NCBI RefSeq assembly: GCF_003977615.1
Contig: NZ_RYZR01000006.1
Span: 558,001 to 622,000, forward strand
DNA length: 64,000 nucleotides
Reading direction: 5' to 3'
Origin: Dyella dinghuensis
Lineage (GTDB): Bacteria; Pseudomonadota; Gammaproteobacteria; Xanthomonadales; Rhodanobacteraceae
Part shown: piece after piece, positions 46,132-55,243 of the stretch
Layout of the letters: every line of letters begins with the position of its first letter
How positions within the stretch are numbered: the first letter of the stretch is position 1
Made by a program: the position numbers and the translations under genes
The notes under the pieces: model-generated
Told to the model about the DNA's origin: nothing
Databases searched by the model: none
What the model saw: only the letters and a program-made list of their open reading frames with translations

Positions 46132-49100
46132 ATGCTTAGGATTGTACGGCTAGCGCTGGAGCGGCCTTATACATTCGTCGTTCTCGCGCTGCTGATCCTG
46201 ATTGTCGGCCCATTGGCCGCGTTGCGCACGCCTACCGATATCTTCCCGGACATTAAAATTCCGGTGATTGCCGTGGTTTGGCAGTACACGGGCCTCTCGC
46301 CCGACCAGATGGCCGGGCGCATTTCGTCGCCGTACGAGCGCGTGCTCACGACGACGGTCAACGACGTGGAGCACATCGAGGCGAAGTCGATCAACGGCTT
46401 CGGCATCATCAAGATTTTCTTCCAGCCGGGCGTCAACATTGCGACAGCCAATGCACAGGTTACGGCGGTTTCGCAAAACATCCTCAAGCAGCTGCCGCCC
46501 GGTGCGACGCCGCCGTTGATCCTCAACTACAATGCGTCCACTGTGCCGATCCTGCAGCTGGCGCTGTCGGGCAAAGGCCTTACCGAGCAGAACCTGGGCG
46601 ACCTGGCGCAGAACATCCTGCGTCCGCAATTGGTATCGGTCGCCGGTGCGGCGATTCCTTATCCGTACGGCGGCAAGACGCGTCAGGTGCAGATCGACGT
46701 CGATTCGGCCGCGTTGCAGGCGCGTGGATTGTCGGCGCAGGACGTTGCCAATGCATTGGCGGCGCAGAATCTGATCATTCCGGTCGGTACGGAAAAGATA
46801 GGCAAGTTCGAGTACACCATGAACCTCAACAACGCGCCGTCGAATATCGACGATCTGGGTGCGTTGCCGATCAAAGAGGTCAACGGCACGACTATCTATA
46901 TTCGCGATGTTGCGCACGTGCGCGACGGCTCACCGCCGCAGACCAACATTGTGCACGTGGACGGCAACCGCTCGGTGTTGCTGACCGTGCTGAAGAACGG
47001 TTCGGCCTCGACGCTGGCGATCGTGGCCGGCATCAAGCAGCGCCTCGCCGACAGTCGCGGAATTTTGCCGGACAATCTGAAAGTCGTGCCGATCGGCGAT
47101 CAGTCATTGTTCGTGCGCGCAGCCATCAGTGGCGTGGCGCGCGAAGGCATCATCGCCGCGGCGTTGACCAGCCTGATGATTCTGCTGTTCCTCGGCAGCT
47201 GGCGCTCCACCGTCATCATTGCGATCTCGATTCCGCTGGCTATTCTCGGCTCGATCATCCTGCTGTCGGTATTCGGCGAAACGCTGAACATCATGACGCT
47301 CGGCGGTCTTGCGCTGGCGGTGGGCATTCTCGTCGACGATGCCACGGTGACCATCGAAAACATCAATTGGCATCTTGAGCACGGCAAGGATGTGGAAACG
47401 GCGATCATGGACGGCGCGCGCCAGATCGTGACGCCGGCATTTGTATCGTTGCTTTGCATCTGTATCGTGTTCGTGCCGATGTTCTTCCTCGAAGGCGTCG
47501 CGCGCTTCCTGTTCGTGCCGATGGCCGAAGCAGTGATGTTCGCGATGATCTGCTCCTTCATCCTCTCGCGCACGCTGGTGCCGACGATGTCGAAGTACTT
47601 GCTGAAACCACATGCGGCGGCGCACACGAGCGAAGAGCAAATGCGTTTGCCGCCGTCGCGCAATCCGCTGGTGCGCTTCCAGCGTGCCTTCGAGGCGCGG
47701 TTTGAGCGAGTGCGTGCGACGTATCACGGCATGCTCGATCTCGCGCTGGGGCATCGTAAGCCGTTCGTGGTCGGCTTCCTCGCATTCGTGCTCGTGTCGT
47801 TCCTGCTCGTTCCGTTCCTTGGCCGCAACTTCTTCCCAGATGTGGATGGCGGCCAGATCCTGATGCATGTGCGCGCCCAGGTCGGCACGCGCGTGGAAGA
47901 CACCGCCAACGTGTTCAACAGTGTCGAGCAGACCGTGCGCAGCGTGATTCCGCCGGAAGAAATCGGCACGCTGGTCGACAACATCGGCCTTTCCGCCAGC
48001 GGTATCAACACCACGTACAACAACACCGGTCTTGTCGGTGAGCAGGATGGCGATATCCAGATTGCGTTGAACGAAGGCCATCACCCGACCGCTGGCTACG
48101 TGCGCAAGCTGCGCGAGCTGTTGCCGCGCAAATATCCCGGCGTCACGTTCTCGTTTCCACCCGCCGATATCGTCAGCCAGATTCTGAATTTCGGTTCGCC
48201 TGCGCCGATCGATCTGCAAATTCGCAGTCCGAACATCGCCGCCAATTTTGCGTATGCGAACACGCTGCTGGGACAGATCAAGAAAATCCCTGGCGTTGTC
48301 GATGCGCGCATCCAGGAGTCGCAGGCCAATCCCACGTTCGACGTGAACGTCGATCGCACGCAGGCGCAGCTGGTGGGTATCAACGAACGCGACATTACCA
48401 ACAGCCTCGTCGTCGATCTTGCCGGGTCCAGCCAGGTCGCGCCGACGTTCTGGCTCAATCCGGCCAACGGTGTGTCGTACCCCATCGTGATGCAGGCACC
48501 GCAATACGCGCTCGATAGCCTGGAGTCGTTCCGTAATCTTCCGATCAACGGCAGCAGCGGTCGCACACAGGTGCTGGGCGGTGTGGTCACGCTCAAGCGC
48601 AACGACACCAACGCCGTGGTCGATCAGTACGACATTCAATCCCTTGTGCAGATTTACGCTGCAACACAGGATCGCGATCTCGGTGCCGTGGCGGCCGACG
48701 TGCAGAAAGTGATCGACGGCGCGGTGAGCCAGCAACCGAAGGGTGCGCACGTCGTGCTGCTCGGTCAGGTGCAAACGATGAACAGCGCTTTCACCGGTTT
48801 GCTGTTCGGTCTGATCGGCGCGGTGGTGCTGATCTATCTACTGATCGTGGTGAACTTCCAGTCGTGGAGCGATCCGTTCGTGATCATCACCGCGTTGCCT
48901 GCCGCACTGGCCGGTATCGTGTGGATGCTCTTCGCCACGCATACACCGCTGTCGGTGCCGGCATTGACGGGCGCGATCATGTGCATGGGTGTGGCGACCG
49001 CCAACTCCATTCTCGTGGTCAGTTTCTGCCGCGAGCGTCTCGCCGAACACGGCAATGCGGCGCTTGCTGCGCTTGAGGCCGGTTTCACGCGCTTCCGTCC

Positions 49101-49332
49101 TGTCTGCATGACCGCGTTGGCGATGATCATCGGGATGGCGCCGATGGCGCTCGGTCTAGGCGAAGGTGGCGAGCAGAACGCGCCGCTTGGCCGCGCCGTG
49201 ATCGGTGGCCTCATCTTCGCTACCGCTGCCACGTTGTTATTCGTGCCCGTCGTTTTCAGCATCATCCATGCGCGTCACAGCCATGCCCCGAAAGAAGCGG
49301 ACGCCTCCGGAGAACCCAGCTATGTCGTCTGA
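46132..49332 (+). CDS. RND efflux permease of an RND-MFP-OMF operon
   Basis: 1066 residues from ATG 46132, which has CCTGGAG upstream and gives the family N terminus MLRIVRLALERPYTF; the frame is open back to 46045. It shares the RND layout, with LAVGILVDDATVTIENIN as the proton-relay helix around residue 400 and a second periplasmic loop from NFFPDVDGGQI. It is clearly a different subfamily from the three tandem copies at 9816-19850. Here the permease gene comes first, followed by its adaptor (overlapping by 11 bp) and channel, an order opposite to the common adaptor-first arrangement. Confidence 0.93.
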   Translation: MLRIVRLALERPYTFVVLALLILIVGPLAALRTPTDIFPDIKIPVIAVVWQYTGLSPDQMAGRISSPYERVLTTTVNDVEHIEAKSINGFGIIKIFFQPGVNIATANAQVTAVSQNILKQLPPGATPPLILNYNASTVPILQLALSGKGLTEQNLGDLAQNILRPQLVSVAGAAIPYPYGGKTRQVQIDVDSAALQARGLSAQDVANALAAQNLIIPVGTEKIGKFEYTMNLNNAPSNIDDLGALPIKEVNGTTIYIRDVAHVRDGSPPQTNIVHVDGNRSVLLTVLKNGSASTLAIVAGIKQRLADSRGILPDNLKVVPIGDQSLFVRAAISGVAREGIIAAALTSLMILLFLGSWRSTVIIAISIPLAILGSIILLSVFGETLNIMTLGGLALAVGILVDDATVTIENINWHLEHGKDVETAIMDGARQIVTPAFVSLLCICIVFVPMFFLEGVARFLFVPMAEAVMFAMICSFILSRTLVPTMSKYLLKPHAAAHTSEEQMRLPPSRNPLVRFQRAFEARFERVRATYHGMLDLALGHRKPFVVGFLAFVLVSFLLVPFLGRNFFPDVDGGQILMHVRAQVGTRVEDTANVFNSVEQTVRSVIPPEEIGTLVDNIGLSASGINTTYNNTGLVGEQDGDIQIALNEGHHPTAGYVRKLRELLPRKYPGVTFSFPPADIVSQILNFGSPAPIDLQIRSPNIAANFAYANTLLGQIKKIPGVVDARIQESQANPTFDVNVDRTQAQLVGINERDITNSLVVDLAGSSQVAPTFWLNPANGVSYPIVMQAPQYALDSLESFRNLPINGSSGRTQVLGGVVTLKRNDTNAVVDQYDIQSLVQIYAATQDRDLGAVAADVQKVIDGAVSQQPKGAHVVLLGQVQTMNSAFTGLLFGLIGAVVLIYLLIVVNFQSWSDPFVIITALPAALAGIVWMLFATHTPLSVPALTGAIMCMGVATANSILVVSFCRERLAEHGNAALAALEAGFTRFRPVCMTALAMIIGMAPMALGLGEGGEQNAPLGRAVIGGLIFATAATLLFVPVVFSIIHARHSHAPKEADASGEPSYVV

Positions 49333-50515
49333 AGCCATGCAACATCCTTCCCAGTCGTTGTCGCGTCGCGGCTTGCGCCTCACCGGCATCGTTATCGCGG
49401 TCGTGCTGGTTGCCGTCGTAGTGATCGGACTGATCACACGCGCCACGCAGGCCAGCAATCTGAAAACGTGGACGGCAGAGCAAGCCGTGCCCACGGTCAG
49501 CATCGTGACGCCAGAGGCAAGTCCGAATGGCCCCGTGCTCGATCTGCCCGGCCGATTGGAAGCGTATATCCGCGCGCCGATCTATGCGCAGGTGAGCGGT
49601 TATCTGAAAGACTGGAAAACCGATATCGGTGCGCCGGTGAAATCGGGCCAGTTGCTGGGCGAAATCGATACGCCCGAGCTGGATCAGCAACTGCTGCAGG
49701 CACGCGCCGATCTCGCCAGCGCCAAGGCGAATTCGGAGTTGGCCGGCATCACCGCAAAACGCTGGCAAGCGATGCTCGGCAGCGATTCGGTGGCGCAACA
49801 GGATGTCGATCAGCGCACTGGCGATTACGCCGCCAAAGTCGCGTTGATGAATGCCGCGCAGGCAAACGTCGATCGCCTGATGGCCGCTAAGGCATTTGCA
49901 CGCATCGTGGCACCGTTCGATGGTGTCGTCACGGCGCGCGATACGGACGTGGGTGCATTGATCAATGCAGGCGGCGGCACCACCGGTCCGGAACTGTTCG
50001 TCGTATCGGATATCCGCAAACTGCGCGTCTACGTGCAGGTGCCGCAGAGCTTCGGGCCGTCCATTCGCGTGGGCAGCAGCGCGGCGCTGATCGTGCCCGA
50101 ATATCCGGGCAAGGAATTTCATGCGCAGGTTATTGCCACGTCCAATGCGGTCAATGCAACGTCGGGCACGACGCTGGTGCAGTTGCTCGTCGACAACACG
50201 GACAGCACATTGATGCCTGGCAGTTTCGCGCACGTGCATTTCAGTTTGCCCGTCAATACGCAGGCGCTGCGCGTGCCAGCCAGCGCGCTTATTTTCGACA
50301 ATGCCGGCTTGCGCGTCGCGACCGTTGGCGAGGGCGACAAGGTTGCCTTCAAGAAGGTGAGTATTCTTTCCGACTACGGCAAGACGGTGGAAATCGGCTC
50401 GGGCCTCACGCACGGCGATCGCGTGATCGACAGCCCGCCCGATGGCATCAAGGACGGCGATGCCGTAAAGGTTGCCACCAACGACGCAACGGCCACGCAC
50501 CATGAAAAAGCGTGA
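49322..50515 (+). CDS. RND membrane fusion protein (adaptor)
   Basis: 397 residues from ATG 49322, with GGAGA 8 bp upstream and overlapping the permease stop; an alternative ATG lies at 49337. One N-terminal membrane helix (GIVIAVVLVAVVVIGLI) anchors it. The barrel-sandwich hybrid begins LEAYIRAPIYAQVSGYLKDW and closes with ARIVAPFDGVVTARDTDVG; a coiled hairpin lies between, then beta-barrel and membrane-proximal domains. It joins the permease to the OMF encoded next; its 3' end overlaps that gene by 14 bp. Confidence 0.92.
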   Translation: MSSEAMQHPSQSLSRRGLRLTGIVIAVVLVAVVVIGLITRATQASNLKTWTAEQAVPTVSIVTPEASPNGPVLDLPGRLEAYIRAPIYAQVSGYLKDWKTDIGAPVKSGQLLGEIDTPELDQQLLQARADLASAKANSELAGITAKRWQAMLGSDSVAQQDVDQRTGDYAAKVALMNAAQANVDRLMAAKAFARIVAPFDGVVTARDTDVGALINAGGGTTGPELFVVSDIRKLRVYVQVPQSFGPSIRVGSSAALIVPEYPGKEFHAQVIATSNAVNATSGTTLVQLLVDNTDSTLMPGSFAHVHFSLPVNTQALRVPASALIFDNAGLRVATVGEGDKVAFKKVSILSDYGKTVEIGSGLTHGDRVIDSPPDGIKDGDAVKVATNDATATHHEKA

Positions 50516-51926
50516 TTTCGCTACCGCACTCGTCGTCGCCGTAGCGTTGAGCGGCTGCTCGCTCGCGCCTGCGTACAAGGCTCCTGTCACACCCACAGCG
50601 CAGACGTATCAGAACGTCGGCCCATGGGTGACCGCGCAGCCATCCGATCAGTTGCCGCGCGGCCAATGGTGGCAACTCTACGGCGACAGCGAACTCAATC
50701 AGCTGCAGGCGCAACTGCTGGTCAATAACGCTACGCTCGCCGCTGCATTGGCGCATTACACCCAGGCGCAAGCGTTCAGCGCCGAAGCCCGGTCGGAACT
50801 CTTCCCGCAGATCGGCGCGGGCGCCGACGGCATGCGCCAACGACAGTCCAACACGCAACCGCTGCGCAGCGCGACGGCTCCGAACGTCTACAACTCGTAT
50901 GGCGTAGGCGTGCAGGCCAGCTACGAAGTCGACCTGTGGGGACGCGTCCGCAACACGGTCGAAGCCGGTCGCGACGACGCGCTGGCTGCATCTGGTGATC
51001 TGGCTTCTGCCCAGCTGAGTCTGCAAGCACAGCTTGCAGACTGCTACATGCAGTTGCGTGGACTCGATCAGCAGATTGCCTTGCTGCAGGAAACGATTCA
51101 AGCGTATGAGAAAGCGTTGAAGTTGACGCAGACGCTGCACGCAGGTGGCATTGTTTCCGGGCTGGATGTATCGCGCGCTCAAACGCAGTTGTCGGATGCG
51201 CGTTCGCAGTGGTCGCAGTCCGTTGCGCAACGTACCTTGATGCAGGATGCCATCGCCGTACTGGTCGGCGAAAACGCCTCTAACTTCAGCTTGCCTTCGC
51301 AAACGGCTGCTATCGCGTTGCCCGTCGTTCCAGTGGGAACGCCATCGACACTGCTGCAACGTCGCCCGGATGTCGCTGCGGCAGAACGACGTGTGGCAGC
51401 GGCCAATGCACGCATCGGTATCGCGCGCGCAGCTTGGTTCCCCTCTCTCACGCTCAATGCGCAAGGCGGCTTCGAAAGCAGCGCATGGAGTGGTTTGCTC
51501 ACGGCACCGAATCACGTCTGGACACTTGGCCCCACCCTTGCGGTCGATCTGTTCGATGGTGGTTATCGCAAGGCGACCATCGAGGCGGCGAAAGCCAAGA
51601 CCGATGAAGCCGGTGCGAATTACCGCGGTGTGGTCCTCGATGCCTTCCGCCAGGTGCAGGACAACCTTGCGTTGCTCGACAACCTTGGCACCGCGAGCAC
51701 GAATCAGAAAGATGCTTCCGATGCGGCACAGCATGCGCTGGATCTGTCCATGACCCAATACAAGCATGGCGCCGTAAGCTACCTCGATGTGGTGCAGGCG
51801 CAAACCGTTGCCTTGCAGGAAAAGCGTGGCCTGCTGGACATCGACACGCAGCGTCTGCGTGCCAGCGTCCAGCTGATTCGCGCGTTGGGCGGCGGCTGGT
51901 CGGCCGATCAGCTCGCGCGCAAGTAA
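50502..51926 (+). CDS. Outer-membrane efflux lipoprotein (OMF, NodT family)
   Basis: 474 residues from ATG 50502 (MKKRDFATALVVAVALSGC), whose lipobox LSGC gives a lipoprotein anchor. The two OEP repeats are visible (QWWQLYGDSELNQLQ, then later VDLFDGGYRKATIEAAKAK), as is LLQRRPDVAAAERRVAAANARIG, the signature of this family. It is the channel for the RND pump encoded upstream. A terminator at 51940-51970 follows. Confidence 0.93.
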   Translation: MKKRDFATALVVAVALSGCSLAPAYKAPVTPTAQTYQNVGPWVTAQPSDQLPRGQWWQLYGDSELNQLQAQLLVNNATLAAALAHYTQAQAFSAEARSELFPQIGAGADGMRQRQSNTQPLRSATAPNVYNSYGVGVQASYEVDLWGRVRNTVEAGRDDALAASGDLASAQLSLQAQLADCYMQLRGLDQQIALLQETIQAYEKALKLTQTLHAGGIVSGLDVSRAQTQLSDARSQWSQSVAQRTLMQDAIAVLVGENASNFSLPSQTAAIALPVVPVGTPSTLLQRRPDVAAAERRVAAANARIGIARAAWFPSLTLNAQGGFESSAWSGLLTAPNHVWTLGPTLAVDLFDGGYRKATIEAAKAKTDEAGANYRGVVLDAFRQVQDNLALLDNLGTASTNQKDASDAAQHALDLSMTQYKHGAVSYLDVVQAQTVALQEKRGLLDIDTQRLRASVQLIRALGGGWSADQLARK

Positions 51927-51939
51927 GCGATATCGCTAT

Positions 51940-51970
51940 GACCCTCTCCCTGCGCGGGGAGGGTCACTTT
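51940..51970 (+). terminator. Terminator of the RND-MFP-OMF operon
   Basis: GACCCTCTCCC pairs with GGGGAGGGTC across a short GC loop, followed by ACTTTT. It lies 13 bp after the OMF stop codon. Confidence 0.85.
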
Positions 51971-52020
51971 TCTGCCGGGCGGCAAGCTGTGAGAATGGAC
52001 GCAACCGCCAGGACACGACC

Positions 52021-52200
52021 ATGAGCAACAAGCCCGCCGACACCGAATCCAGCACGGAAAGCACCCCGGATGCCCCGGTCCCGCCGGGCAGCATGCACCG
52101 CCCGGCGCATAGTCCCCTGGATACTATCGACATCGCCGCCACCGACGACGTCTTGCACGACGCGGCGCTGCGAAATTCCAGCCTGCGCGTGCCCCGCTAG
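52021..52200 (+). CDS. Small hypothetical protein (59 aa)
   Basis: ATG 52021 to TAG 52200 with CAGGACACG upstream. The protein is Ser/Thr/Pro/Asp-rich (N-terminal MSNKPADTESSTESTPDAP) with a C-terminal amphipathic segment, and is probably largely disordered. Codon usage is compatible with the genome, but such a short ORF cannot be proved from sequence alone. No family recognised. Confidence 0.45.
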   Translation: MSNKPADTESSTESTPDAPVPPGSMHRPAHSPLDTIDIAATDDVLHDAALRNSSLRVPR

Positions 52201-52313
52201 TTTTACAATGAGATTGCAATCTTCGCGGGCCACCCGGTAACCGGATTATCCGCAAAACTGTCACAGATTCTTGGGCAAACTTGACCCATCCATCGCAGGG
52301 CAGAGGACCGACC

Positions 52314-52520
52314 ATGGTTTTGGCACAACAACTGGATGCAACCGAACTCGACGCTCTCACGCGCATTGCGGAAGGGCGGGGCTCGACGGTCTCCAATCAC
52401 GTTGCCAGCCGCCTGCTCACCGTGGGATTGGTCACCCACATGGACTGCGTCGCTGCCAGTCATGCGCGGCTTGAACTCACGTCCGCGGGACTCGCGGTCA
52501 TTCGCTCAAGCGATCAGTAA
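52314..52520 (+). CDS. Small hypothetical protein (68 aa)
   Basis: From ATG 52314, preceded by CAGAGGACC; the frame is open from 52281. The segment VLAQQLDATELDALTRIAEGRGSTVSNHVASRLLTVGLV looks like a small helical, possibly winged-helix-like, domain with an ending LTSAGLAVIRSSD that recalls the C terminus of response-type helix-turn-helix proteins (the 'L-T-x-x-G' wing). DNA binding is only a suggestion. A hairpin that ends the opposite isoamylase transcript follows at 52531. Confidence 0.55.
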   Translation: MVLAQQLDATELDALTRIAEGRGSTVSNHVASRLLTVGLVTHMDCVAASHARLELTSAGLAVIRSSDQ

Positions 52521-52530
52521 GTGCAAAAGA

Positions 52531-52561
52531 GGTAGTCAAGACCTCGCCGGTCCTGACTACC
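52531..52561 (-). terminator. Terminator of the isoamylase gene
   Basis: GGTAGTCA pairs with TGACTACC, with inner GACC/GGTC pairing; on the minus strand TCTTTT follows. It lies 18 bp beyond the isoamylase stop and may also act for the small + strand ORF. Confidence 0.8.
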
Positions 52562-52578
52562 TTCAGGCAATCAGCCGT

Positions 52579-54933
52579 CTATTTGGAAATCAGCAGCAGT
52601 AGCGATTGACCGCACTGGCTGTACGTCGCGCCTGCACCGCCGATCAACGTTTCATTGCCCGGTGTGACCCAGGTATTGGGCCCGTCGTTCCAGTCGCAGG
52701 TATCCGTCACGCGGTACCAGTTCGTGCCGGTCGGCGGCGCTGGCAACGTGAAGGTGACGCTGCCAGACCAGCCGTTGTACGCGATATAGATCGAGTTGGC
52801 ATCGCCAAACGATGCGCCATCCACGGTGTAAGCAATCGAGTAGTTGCTAGTGTTGTTCCAGTAGCTGCTCGTCGCGACGGCACCGCTGGGTTCATACCAG
52901 ACGACCTGGCTGCCGGTGTACCACGTGACCGGCCGCAACGCCGGATGCGCGAGACGGAATGCAACGGCACGTTGCGCGAAGTTGTAGAAGTTCGACTGAT
53001 TGGTGTTCCAGCTGTAGTTCAGCCAGTTGGCGGTCGAATCGAGGTTGTACGCATTGTTGTTGCATTGAAGCGAGCGTAGATATTCGTCGCCGCCCTGCAT
53101 GATCGGCGTGCCTGCCGACAGCATCACGAATGCAAGGCCCGTGCGTGCAGCGCGGCGCTGATCCAAAGCGGTGCCGGTACCTGCCGACATGCCTTGATCC
53201 CAACTGTAATTGGTCGTTGTACCACCACTGGACGGACCGTACGGCCACGCTTGATTGTTGCTGGAGCCGTTGCACGAATACACATCGTTGAGCGTCAGGC
53301 CGTCATGGATATCGATAAGATTCGTCGAATTCCAAGGCGAGCGTCCATTCGCCTGAAAAAGATTGGACGATCCGGAAAAATCATTCGCATCCTGCGTGAT
53401 GTAGATCGTCATGTTGCCAAGCTCGTTTTGCGCCTGACGCAAGCTGTCGCGGAAAAGACCATTCCACTCCGACCAACCCACTGGAAACCCGCCAAGCTGA
53501 TAGGAATTGCCGCCGATGGCCCATGGTTCCGCATACAGATCCAGTCCGCTACCACCGCTTGCGGGGCGAACGGTGAATTCGCGCAGGATGCGATTGATCG
53601 CGACGTTCGAATCCGATGCGTCGAAGTTGTAACCACCGTTCGGACAATTCGGCGCGGCCGATTCCGCAGCTCCGTTCAAACAACTATTGCCAAGCACCGA
53701 CGCAAGATCGAAACGGAATCCGTCTACGCCCATAGCGTTGGTCCAATAGGCGAGCGAATCGACGATCAGGTTCTGTGCGACGGTATTGTAGGTATTGAAA
53801 TTCGCGCCGGTACCGGTGTTGTCGTAGAAGTATTGATTGGTGGAATCGAGTTCGTAGTACGTCGCGTTATCCAGTCCGCGCCACGAATAGCTTGTCACCG
53901 TAGTGGGATCGGAACTGCTCCAGCTGCCGCCCTCGGCCGTGTGGTTGTAAACCACATCCATATAGACCTTGATGCCGGCGTTGTGAAACGCCTGCACCAT
54001 CGCCTGAAATTCCGCCGTCGGGCCGCCCGCTGCCTTGTTATAGGCATAACGGCGATCGGGTGCGAAATAATCCTCGGTCATGTAGCCCCAGTAATTCTGA
54101 TCGGCATCGGAATCGGGAATGACATCGTTCTCGTCGTTCTGCGTTTCCTGCACTGGCAGAAATTCCACGGCTGTTACGCCAAGACTGGCCAGATAACTGG
54201 CCTTGAGTCCTGCGCCGTAATAGGTGCCCTGATACTGCGAAGCAATGCTCGGGTCCTGCTTGGTCAACCCGCGCACGTTCACTTCGTAAATCACATCGTC
54301 TTTCTGTGCACGGGTCGGCTTCGTGCCGGTGTTTTGCGTGCTCGGTGCAAGCACGATGCCTTTAGGTGCGTACGGACCGCTGTCGATCAGTCGATACGCT
54401 GTTCCGAATGACGAGTCGACCGTGCCGCCAGTCGCGAAGATATCGGCGTTCTGATTCTGCGCATTGAGCGGGTCCTGGCTGATTTCCCGCGCGTAGGGAT
54501 CGAGCAGCAATTTGTTCGGATTGAAGCGGTTGCCATTCGCGTCGACGTCCGAAACGAAACCGGCGGACGACCCCTTCGTCCAGCTCGAGGAATACGTCCA
54601 GTTCGGTCCCCATGCGCGATATCCGTAGTAAACCGCGCCGGTAATGCCTGCGGTTTGAATCGACGACACCGGTACAACGACCTGCCAGACGCCACCACCT
54701 TCATTGGTGAGCGCGTACGTGGCCGATTCCTGCGAGCCGTAACCACTGGCGTAGAGATACAGCACCATGCGAGTCGCATTGGCGGAATAAACGCGGAAGG
54801 TAATTTGCGTTTGCTGCGAGTTGTAACTGGCACCGAGATTCATGCTGTCGATCGATGCTTGCGCGGGCTTTACAGACACTGCGAACAGGCCGATGCAAAT
54901 CAGCCACGCGGCAAAAATCTTCATGCACTTCAT
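52579..54933 (-). CDS. iam: Secreted isoamylase (glycogen/starch debranching enzyme)
   Basis: 784 residues from ATG 54933, which has GGAGG at good spacing; a signal peptide (MKIFAAWLICIGLFAVSVKPAQA) follows. It hydrolyses alpha-1,6 branch points of amylopectin and glycogen outside the cytoplasm. An N-terminal beta domain (SMNLGASYNSQQTQITFRVYSANATRM) precedes the GH13 barrel. Catalytic residues are readable: the nucleophile Asp in GVDGFRFDLA, acid/base Glu in LYAEPWAIGG and Asp in IDIHDGLTLND. The sequence follows the Pseudomonas amyloderamosa isoamylase closely along its whole length, including the C-terminal CDWNDGPNTW and QCGQSLLLLISK. It is monocistronic with its own terminator; the 54934-55170 gap presumably holds the promoter, which I could not define. 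Confidence 0.95.
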   Translation of the reverse strand: MKCMKIFAAWLICIGLFAVSVKPAQASIDSMNLGASYNSQQTQITFRVYSANATRMVLYLYASGYGSQESATYALTNEGGGVWQVVVPVSSIQTAGITGAVYYGYRAWGPNWTYSSSWTKGSSAGFVSDVDANGNRFNPNKLLLDPYAREISQDPLNAQNQNADIFATGGTVDSSFGTAYRLIDSGPYAPKGIVLAPSTQNTGTKPTRAQKDDVIYEVNVRGLTKQDPSIASQYQGTYYGAGLKASYLASLGVTAVEFLPVQETQNDENDVIPDSDADQNYWGYMTEDYFAPDRRYAYNKAAGGPTAEFQAMVQAFHNAGIKVYMDVVYNHTAEGGSWSSSDPTTVTSYSWRGLDNATYYELDSTNQYFYDNTGTGANFNTYNTVAQNLIVDSLAYWTNAMGVDGFRFDLASVLGNSCLNGAAESAAPNCPNGGYNFDASDSNVAINRILREFTVRPASGGSGLDLYAEPWAIGGNSYQLGGFPVGWSEWNGLFRDSLRQAQNELGNMTIYITQDANDFSGSSNLFQANGRSPWNSTNLIDIHDGLTLNDVYSCNGSSNNQAWPYGPSSGGTTTNYSWDQGMSAGTGTALDQRRAARTGLAFVMLSAGTPIMQGGDEYLRSLQCNNNAYNLDSTANWLNYSWNTNQSNFYNFAQRAVAFRLAHPALRPVTWYTGSQVVWYEPSGAVATSSYWNNTSNYSIAYTVDGASFGDANSIYIAYNGWSGSVTFTLPAPPTGTNWYRVTDTCDWNDGPNTWVTPGNETLIGGAGATYSQCGQSLLLLISK

Positions 54934-55170
54934 GTGGATCTGCCTCCATCCTGCTTCGTTGATGAACAGGTGCAACAGCCGTGTGCGTGTTCTCCCCGGA
55001 ACACGCCTGCCATTTGGAAGGCCAGATCTATCGCGCGTTATGTGGCGATACGAAACGGACTATGCGGCAGCCAGTGCGGCGCATAGTAGGAAGCATCGCG
55101 GTGCAGCAACCAGCGTATGCATACGTATTCATTGCATCGCGGTGCTGATAAGTGTGAAGGCTATGTCATT

Positions 55171-55200
55171 TCGACAAAGACTTCGGAAAGTCTTCGTCGA
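55171..55200 (-). terminator. Hairpin after the DUF4142 gene
   Basis: TCGAC-x-AAGACTT pairs with AAGTCTT-x-GTCGA (12 bp with one bulge, 4-nt loop) 43 bp after the stop codon. It lacks a T-run on the minus strand but would separate this gene from the isoamylase gene downstream. Confidence 0.55.
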
Positions 55201-55243
55201 TCATGCGCACACTAAGAAGTCGTAATAAGCTGCCGAAACAATC

